Source: Robiginitomaculum sp. (lineage in GTDB: Bacteria; Pseudomonadota; Alphaproteobacteria; Caulobacterales; Maricaulaceae). From it: a stretch of 11,706 bases of DNA. The translations under genes were made by a program, and so were the position numbers. The DNA lies in the NCBI GenBank assembly GCA_002733735.2, contig NVWT02000001.1, positions 165,859 to 177,564 of the forward strand. The letters run 5' to 3'. Below are positions 7,156-11,706 of the stretch, piece after piece (within the stretch, counting starts at the first letter, position 1; the number at the start of each line of letters is the position of its first letter). The notes beneath the pieces are model-generated. The model made no database searches. It saw only the letters and a list, made by a program, of their open reading frames with translations, and had not been told where the DNA came from.

Positions 7156-8292
7156 TCATTTACTGACCTGTTTCCATAATCGAACAAAGTTACCGCCGAT
7201 AATTTTTGCTGTTTCATCAAGGCCCAAACCACGCGCTAACAAACCGGCAACTAATATCGGCATTTGCCGGTAATCATCAAAGACCGGCTTGTAATTTGCA
7301 TCCATATCAGTACCCAAAGCCACATGATCAACGCCCACATGATCAATCAGATCGAAAATTCGATCGATATAGCCATTAAGATCAGTGATCCCAAAACCAG
7401 CTGGCCACGCGCCGATAACTCCGCCTCCACCGGCAATTTCAACGGCTAACTCTTTACTTATAAAGCGCGAAACATCTGGTACTTTATCGCTCTTGATATG
7501 AGTATGCGAACACATTACTGGCTGCTCAGTATTGGCCAGCACTCCAAAGGCCGTTCGCTCAGATGCATGAGCCACATCGATCATCATGCCAGTATCGTTC
7601 ATTGCTTTTACAACCGACTTTCCAGCTGTTGTTAGGCCATGATGCACCTCTTGACCGGTCATTATATCACCGATTTCTGATCCTCTAAAATGCATAAGAG
7701 TAATAGACCGCAAGCCCATTTCATAGGCCTCGGCAACCCGCGCTGAACTGCCTTCAAGAAAATCACCGCCCTCGGCAGTTAACCAAGCCCCTACCTTGCC
7801 CGCAGCTCTGGCTTTTGGTAAATCTTTAGGCGATTTAAGAGCAAAGACTAAACCGTCACTAACCAGCTTTTGCATATTGGCATTTTGCAACTTAAAGCTA
7901 TTCCACGCTTCACCGGGAGCAAAATCACGAACAACTTGCAAACCACCATCTCTGGCATCAAGAAGATGAAAGTCTGAAACACTGGCAAAAGATGCACCTG
8001 AGACCAGACCCGATTGCATGTCAGCAACTGTCTTTTTTTCAAAAGTTCCCATTGCCTGATAAGCCTTTAGCTTTATCGACAATCCCTTGGCTCCACGAAC
8101 AAATGTTCTTCCCGGGTGAGCATGAATATCAAAAGCAGGGTTTTGACGTAAAAACTGGCCCGCTTCGCTGATCTGCTGTTCGCCCACATCAAAGCCAATA
8201 GGTACTGATTTCTTTTTAGTAAACCACCAACCGCCGGCTCCCAAGGCCGTAACAGCACCAGCAGCAATTAACAGTTTTCTTCGATTCATCAT
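7156..8292 (-). CDS. Membrane dipeptidase-like protein (peptidase family M19), with Tat-like signal
   Basis: Zinc hydrolase of the renal-dipeptidase (M19) family, cleaving dipeptides or related amides. The 378 residues begin with a twin-arginine-like signal (NRRKLLIAAGAVTALGAGG, residues 3-21), suggesting a periplasmic or membrane-anchored enzyme. The TIM-barrel metal motifs are visible: DIHAHPG with H57, E174 in LTAEGGD, H242 in DVAHAS, H263 in MCSHTH (exactly 21 residues later, as between the two zinc histidines of human DPEP1) and D329 in GTDMDA. The second residue of the first motif is H59 where the classical family has Asp (DGHND), so the binuclear site may differ. Two ATGs in a row open the gene, with AAAGGG upstream. 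The stop lies 10 bases before the lldD GTG, so the two are very likely one transcript. The substrate cannot be assigned. Confidence 0.88.
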   Translation of the reverse strand: MMNRRKLLIAAGAVTALGAGGWWFTKKKSVPIGFDVGEQQISEAGQFLRQNPAFDIHAHPGRTFVRGAKGLSIKLKAYQAMGTFEKKTVADMQSGLVSGASFASVSDFHLLDARDGGLQVVRDFAPGEAWNSFKLQNANMQKLVSDGLVFALKSPKDLPKARAAGKVGAWLTAEGGDFLEGSSARVAEAYEMGLRSITLMHFRGSEIGDIMTGQEVHHGLTTAGKSVVKAMNDTGMMIDVAHASERTAFGVLANTEQPVMCSHTHIKSDKVPDVSRFISKELAVEIAGGGGVIGAWPAGFGITDLNGYIDRIFDLIDHVGVDHVALGTDMDANYKPVFDDYRQMPILVAGLLARGLGLDETAKIIGGNFVRLWKQVSK

Positions 8293-8402
8293 AATCTAGA
8301 TACCCTTTTCGTTTTCTTCTATCACATGCTCCGAATAGTGAAAAGAGTAACCGATTCCAGATAAGGATATAGATCGTTGAAATAAAGTCAGAGTCTGATG
8401 AA

Positions 8403-8429
8403 GCGTTATATGATCAAGCCTAATAACGC
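8403..8429 (-). terminator. Stem-loop after the DUF2336 gene, possible weak terminator
   Basis: GCGTTAT (8403-8409) and ATAACGC (8423-8429) form a perfect 7-bp stem with a 13-base loop, starting 7 bases beyond the stop codon of the DUF2336 gene. No T-run follows on the minus strand, so it is not a canonical Rho-independent terminator. A second small palindrome (TCAGAGTCTGA, 8389-8399) follows. The remaining spacer up to the dipeptidase start (8293-8402) presumably holds that operon's promoter, but I cannot pick -35/-10 boxes with confidence. Confidence 0.3.
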
Positions 8430-8436
8430 CTTATAA

Positions 8437-9585
8437 TCACGCGGCAGCCGGAAGCATTTTCGCCGTGACTTTTGATAGACCATCAAGACGAGCCAACAGG
8501 TAATCCAACTCTTCTTTTGGCAACCCCTGAAACTTTGTCAGCACTCGTTCAATAAGTCTTCGCGAGAACCGCTCACGATCCATTTGACCTTCGTCAAAAT
8601 CCATCTCGTGAACCATATCAATTCCAGTTCGAAACACCGGATATAGCTTTTGCGGCAACCCAGCTCGTTCATAAATCGCGCGCAAACCCAACATCCCAGC
8701 ATCATGCACCATCAACCAGGTTCGAGAGTGCGGCACTCCGGCTAATTCAGCCAATGACCATTCAACAAACCTAATATGCCCCATGCACAACCCGCGCACG
8801 ACCAAGGACGGAGACAATCGCCCATTTAGATTTAATTGTTGCACAAAACGGCGCATATCGGCGGCTTGGCCAGCTTGATCCACCAGATCAATAGTTGCAC
8901 GTTCTCTGGCACTTTCTGATAGTTCGACAGCTAATTGCGGCGGCAATTCATGGCGAATAGCCAAGCGATGCAACGCTTCATCAGAAATTAGTGACACCAA
9001 TTTCTCAGATACATGAACCGGCAGAGAATCCCGTGCGATCAAGCTATCGGTTACTTTGGCATTCTCACCAAACCGATCCAATGTGGCGCGAAAAGATTGA
9101 TCATCGAATATCGCGCCATTGTTAGAGGCCGCAACAGCAACCGCCGGCTCGCGACCTTCGGAGGTTATCACCCTAACCACACTTGATGAGACCGTTTTGC
9201 GCCCAGCAACAGCCATTTGCCGTACAGCAGCACCAGAACGCACCACGTCAATCAAATCCTCATCTGTCAGTGATGGTGAAGATGCCAATATAGGAATAGC
9301 AATCGAATCTAAATCTTCGGCTAGTTGTTTAGCTAGCTTTTGCGGCAAATGCGGTGAATTTTGTAAAGTCACAGCCAAAGCCCGGCGCACCAGTTCGGCG
9401 GCATCATTGGCCATTACTTGCATAATTTCAGCGGCGCTTTGCCGTTCAACCCGTGATAATGGAGCGCGATCAATCACTCGGCATATTTTATGGGCAGCGA
9501 TTGCCCGATCATCATCGTCCTTCCCCTTAACCAAGCGACGAATATCATTTTCAGTTAGTTTTGAGCGCATAGCGGCAATAGACAT
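8437..9585 (-). CDS. DUF2336 domain-containing protein
   Basis: A 382-residue all-helical, HEAT-like protein of a family (DUF2336) that I know mainly from alphaproteobacteria and whose function is not established. No signal peptide, membrane segment or catalytic motif is visible, so a cytoplasmic scaffold or regulatory role is possible. Repeating helical units of the type seen in the family occur throughout, for example DSLIARDSLPVHVSEKLVSL followed by ALHRLAIRHELPPQLAVEL, giving a Leu/Ala-rich solenoid. The C terminus ends in PAAA. I start it at the ATG at 9585-9583, preceded by AGAAGGG nine bases upstream. The frame is open 21 codons further to a TTG at 9648, but that lacks a ribosome-binding site. 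It lies 80 bp downstream of the transglycosylase gene on the same strand. The family assignment rests on overall pattern, not on a diagnostic motif. Confidence 0.75.
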   Translation of the reverse strand: MSIAAMRSKLTENDIRRLVKGKDDDDRAIAAHKICRVIDRAPLSRVERQSAAEIMQVMANDAAELVRRALAVTLQNSPHLPQKLAKQLAEDLDSIAIPILASSPSLTDEDLIDVVRSGAAVRQMAVAGRKTVSSSVVRVITSEGREPAVAVAASNNGAIFDDQSFRATLDRFGENAKVTDSLIARDSLPVHVSEKLVSLISDEALHRLAIRHELPPQLAVELSESARERATIDLVDQAGQAADMRRFVQQLNLNGRLSPSLVVRGLCMGHIRFVEWSLAELAGVPHSRTWLMVHDAGMLGLRAIYERAGLPQKLYPVFRTGIDMVHEMDFDEGQMDRERFSRRLIERVLTKFQGLPKEELDYLLARLDGLSKVTAKMLPAAA

Positions 9586-9665
9586 GAAGATTAGCCCTTC
9601 TAAGACGAGTTGATTCCTCAACCATTCTCTACGGTTATGCTTAACCAAAGGTTGCTAAATTAGGA

Positions 9666-10484
9666 TCAATGCCTATTATTTTTATCTTTAGAAGCTACAG
9701 AACTAGGCAATGATAGCTCCGATAGTAATTGGATAAGCATTGGTGACAACTGCATTAATGGCGCGCGAACCATGGTGCTGGCCAGCGGAAATGCCGCAAT
9801 CGACTTGCTAGAATAATCGGAGTTACGGCTTACCGAAGAACCCGCCCCCAAAATATTAGCCGCAGGTAAATCACCAAGATGCAAGCTTTGCAATCTTACA
9901 GCTACATCAGCAATTGAACGCGACTTACCTTTATTATCAAAAAATATTGCACGATTTGCTTTGGCTTCAGTAGGAAACAATTTATTCGCCGCAATATCAG
10001 GCGTATCAGATGCAGCCTTTAATAAGCTAGCGGCTGCACCAGAACCCATAAAGTGCGCTACATATAATTCCGCATCATTTGGCGCTCGGCCAAGTTTTGC
10101 CGCCAACTGAGCCGCATTATCAACAGTAAGTTGCGCGGCCATTGCCGTTGAAATTGCCGGATCATGACGCAAATCTAGTATCTTGCTACGAGTAGTCGCG
10201 TCTTTTACTTCAAACTTACCACTATCATTGCGTTTTATCGCATTGGCCTCGTCACCAAGACCATGTGCTTTGCCATATTTTGAGACCATTGATAGCCAAG
10301 TTTGTTCAACGAATTGAAACAATCCGGCCGCCGATGACGTTTTTGCTTTTGCCTCTGGACGCATTGAACTTTCTCGCGCCGCAGTTTTTAACAAGAAATC
10401 AAAAGAAACGCCGGATTTATTCGCAGTATTAGCGAAAATCTGCCGCAAATTATTGATCTGTGATTTAGCAAAAATTTCAGTCAT
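9666..10484 (-). CDS. Lytic transglycosylase (SLT-type) domain protein without signal peptide
   Basis: A 272-residue protein with a lysozyme-like SLT domain in its first ~165 residues, predicted to cleave peptidoglycan. The catalytic glutamate is E38 in AARESSMRP. It is followed by the family's AAGLFQFVEQTW (52-63), and by AELYVAHFMGSGAAASLL (138-155), matching the usual A..Y..a.n.G.ga.. element. There is no Sec or Tat signal: the protein opens MTEIFAKSQINNLRQIFANT. It would therefore need another route, such as a flagellar-type export path used by some signal-less wall hydrolases, or act after fusion or lysis. The C-terminal ~70 residues are Ser/Ala/Leu-rich with a hydrophobic patch (about 231-257) and no recognised domain. 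The gene is first in its minus-strand run, divergent from the gene at 10638. The ATG has only a poor ribosome-binding site. Confidence 0.82.
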   Translation of the reverse strand: MTEIFAKSQINNLRQIFANTANKSGVSFDFLLKTAARESSMRPEAKAKTSSAAGLFQFVEQTWLSMVSKYGKAHGLGDEANAIKRNDSGKFEVKDATTRSKILDLRHDPAISTAMAAQLTVDNAAQLAAKLGRAPNDAELYVAHFMGSGAAASLLKAASDTPDIAANKLFPTEAKANRAIFFDNKGKSRSIADVAVRLQSLHLGDLPAANILGAGSSVSRNSDYSSKSIAAFPLASTMVRAPLMQLSPMLIQLLSELSLPSSVASKDKNNRH

Positions 10485-10491
10485 AAATTAC

Positions 10492-10548
10492 CAATTAGTT
10501 AGATGAATCAGTTCAATCACTCACACTAAAGCTCAACTCTACTAATTG
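10492..10548. repeat. 8-bp inverted repeat in the divergent intergenic region
   Basis: CAATTAGT (10492-10499) and ACTAATTG (10541-10548) are perfect inverted arms with a 41-base spacer. The pair lies just upstream of the transglycosylase start, in the 153-bp gap between two divergent genes. The arms could be paired regulator half-sites or mRNA leader structure, but in AT-rich sequence chance is also possible. Confidence 0.3.
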
Positions 10549-10583
10549 CTGGTTAATTCACTTATAGGTTACTTGCCTTATTC

Positions 10584-10613
10584 TCGACACAATTAAACCA
10601 CTAGGTTGATATT
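10584..10613 (+). promoter_or_regulatory. Candidate sigma-70-type promoter for the small exported protein
   Basis: TCGACA (10584-10589) and GATATT (10608-10613) match the -35 and -10 consensus at five and four of six positions with an 18-base spacer. Transcription would begin near 10620, leaving a ~18-base leader that contains AAAGGA before the ATG at 10638. This was found by eye only. Confidence 0.3.
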
Positions 10614-10637
10614 GAAACGAAACGCAAAGGATTGAAC

Positions 10638-11072
10638 ATGCTAAAACTCACCTCGGTATTTCTTTTATTAACAGGCACTTTGTTTGCGATTTCATTTAGT
10701 ACATTTGCTAACGACACTTCCATTTCGGCTACAAAAGAAAAGCCCAAAAGTCGATGTTTTAGAATTTATGAAATTACTGGGTTTCACCCGCTTGACGATT
10801 ACCATGTTTTCCTAGTCGGACGCACTCAAAAAAGGAATTATCTGGCACAAGCATCTCGTAGATGTCGTGACGTTGATTTCACCTCCAAGATAACGGTTAG
10901 CTTTGAAAACAAAATGGTTTGCCCGCCAATGCTCGAATTCATTAACTCAAGCAATGACCGCTGCCCGATAAAACTTATCGAGAAAGTCGCCAACAAAGAC
11001 CAAGCCGAACAAATCGTCGCCGACCGGGCAAAACAACGTCAAGAAAAAGTTGATGCACGAGCCGCAAAATAA
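10638..11072 (+). CDS. Small exported cysteine-containing protein, DUF6491-like
   Basis: A 144-residue protein with a Sec signal peptide: a hydrophobic stretch LTSVFLLLTGTLFAISF with likely cleavage after TFA at residue 24. The mature part has four cysteines (C40, C76, C95, C109), spaced so that two disulfides are possible in the periplasm, and ends in a charged Lys/Gln/Ala-rich helix (about 118-144). The pattern C-F-R-I near the front, a C..VDF segment and a C-terminal DRCPIKLIEKV resembles the DUF6491 family as I remember it; that match is tentative and the function is unknown. I chose the ATG at 10638 because AAAGGA precedes it. A TTG six bases upstream is in frame but lies within the ribosome-binding region. 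It is the only plus-strand gene, divergent from the transglycosylase and convergent with the cupin-like gene, with only 5 bases between their stops. Confidence 0.8.
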   Translation: MLKLTSVFLLLTGTLFAISFSTFANDTSISATKEKPKSRCFRIYEITGFHPLDDYHVFLVGRTQKRNYLAQASRRCRDVDFTSKITVSFENKMVCPPMLEFINSSNDRCPIKLIEKVANKDQAEQIVADRAKQRQEKVDARAAK

Positions 11073-11077
11073 CAATC

Positions 11078-11706
11078 TTAAAACGCTCGTTTATAAGGTT
11101 CAACCTGCCGCAAATAACCAGAAACCGTTTCATCAAGTTTGAACTGCACCATATCTTCATAACGATATGAATTTAAGGCTCCGGCTTTGCGTAATATCCT
11201 GCCGGCAACAGATTTAATAATTTTTTCGAATTGTGATGCATTATCCCATTGCGGCTGCATTCCGAACTTGCGACGCAAAATCCCATTAGTCACCATGCCG
11301 CCATTGATAAATGCGCTTTCATGGGTTGAAAACTCCATCACCATAGAAACACAAAAACTTTGGTTTTCAACCCGGTGAGGCGAACGATGCGGCCACGAAA
11401 CCATCTCGCCACCATGTAAATCATAAACACCTGCCTTTGTGTCCATTTCTGGGTGATATGGCACATCTTCGTTCCGTTCCCCAAGAATAATCGCCTCAAA
11501 CGCCTCATCAGGTAAAAACTCCTGCCCCAATGGGTAAACCCAAACTCTCTTATGGCCTCTGATATGCCAAAGATGGGTAATAGTTGGGTCACTATGATAT
11601 GGTGTCCTAGCAGTAGGTGAAGAAACTAATATTCCGCCACGGCAATTCCTACGATCAAAGTTTCTACCAGTTCCTTGCTCCAGCTCATCATGCAATTGAT
11701 CAAGCA
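11078..11706 (-). CDS. Cupin/JmjC-like putative Fe(II)/2-oxoglutarate oxygenase, 5' end cut by the window edge
   Basis: The C-terminal 209 codons of a protein whose frame stays open through the right edge, so its start lies outside. Counting from the TTG codon at 11695, H34 and D36 in TPYHSDPTITHLWHIRGHKRVWVYP form the H-x-D iron motif. K49 sits where JmjC/FIH-like enzymes bind 2-oxoglutarate, and H107 in SWPHRSPHRVEN is the likely third iron ligand. This suggests a cupin-fold dioxygenase or a related cupin-like protein; the substrate is unknown. A distinct C-terminal tail (about 120-205), with NGGMVTNGILRRKFGMQP and a Lys/Arg-rich helix, follows the cupin core. It ends YKRAF, and its stop lies 5 bases from the stop of the convergent gene. 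A 5-bp AAACG/CGTTT inverted repeat at the gene end is too weak to call a terminator. Confidence 0.72.
   Translation of the reverse strand, partial: LDQLHDELEQGTGRNFDRRNCRGGILVSSPTARTPYHSDPTITHLWHIRGHKRVWVYPLGQEFLPDEAFEAIILGERNEDVPYHPEMDTKAGVYDLHGGEMVSWPHRSPHRVENQSFCVSMVMEFSTHESAFINGGMVTNGILRRKFGMQPQWDNASQFEKIIKSVAGRILRKAGALNSYRYEDMVQFKLDETVSGYLRQVEPYKRAF

Noticed and set aside
7146..7232. 29-codon N-terminal extension of the lactate dehydrogenase frame
   Set aside because: It overlaps the dipeptidase C-terminal codons and has no family similarity. The GTG at 7145 with an adjacent ribosome-binding site restores the standard LldD N terminus.
9586..9648. 21-codon TTG-initiated extension of the DUF2336 gene
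   Set aside because: There is no ribosome-binding site before the TTG, while the ATG at 9585 has AGAAGGG at a good distance.
11073..11110. Bidirectional terminator between the convergent genes
   Set aside because: Only 5 bases separate the stops, and the nearby AAACG/CGTTT repeat is a 5-bp stem with a 2-base gap, too weak to support.
11693..11695. TTG as the start of the cupin-like gene
   Set aside because: The frame continues open to the right edge (codons for L-D-Q-L precede it), so the gene is cut by the window and does not start here.

Overview
The window is a stretch of a moderately AT-rich (mid-40s % GC by eye) alphaproteobacterial chromosome. The best evidence is the pyruvate dehydrogenase (PDH) locus: a short lysine-rich-headed E1 alpha, an E1 beta carrying its own N-terminal lipoyl domain, a single-lipoyl E2 and a dedicated E3, all in one direction. 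This is the alphaproteobacterial style of complex. A DUF2336 protein, a family common in alphaproteobacteria, agrees with this. The genus cannot be named from the sequence alone.

Layout, read along the minus strand from high to low coordinates. At the right edge is a 5'-truncated cupin/JmjC-like putative oxygenase (11078 to the edge). It converges on a small exported cysteine-containing protein, the only plus-strand gene (10638-11072). A divergent intergenic region then leads to a minus-strand run: an SLT-type lytic transglycosylase without a signal peptide, a DUF2336 helical-repeat protein, a Tat-signal-like M19 dipeptidase and an FMN-dependent L-lactate dehydrogenase-type enzyme. Next comes the PDH cluster pdhA - pdhB - mini-ORF - pdhC - double-hotdog thioesterase - lpdA. 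The lpdA gene runs off the left edge and lacks its last ~45-50 codons.

How the genes fit together. The lactate-oxidising enzyme makes pyruvate, and the PDH cluster 91 bp downstream turns pyruvate into acetyl-CoA. A tandem-hotdog acyl-CoA thioesterase sits between E2 and E3, with its stop codon abutting the lpdA start, so CoA-ester hydrolysis is probably co-expressed with acetyl-CoA production. The dipeptidase gene ends 10 nt before the GTG start of the lactate dehydrogenase gene, so those two are very likely co-transcribed.

The most unusual item is a 43-codon ORF in the gap between pdhB and pdhC. It overlaps the pdhB stop, and its own stop overlaps the pdhC Shine-Dalgarno sequence. Its product reads like the first ~25 and last ~16 residues of a GFA/CENP-V-type zinc protein with the middle removed. 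Other points of interest are a perfect 12-bp palindrome in the ribosome-binding position of pdhA, the asymmetric active-site residues of the double-hotdog thioesterase, and a His in place of the usual zinc-binding Asp in the M19 enzyme. I see no RNA genes, CRISPR array, insertion sequence or phage gene, and no gene-free stretch over 300 bases. I did not find a defence-type or otherwise wholly new multi-gene system.
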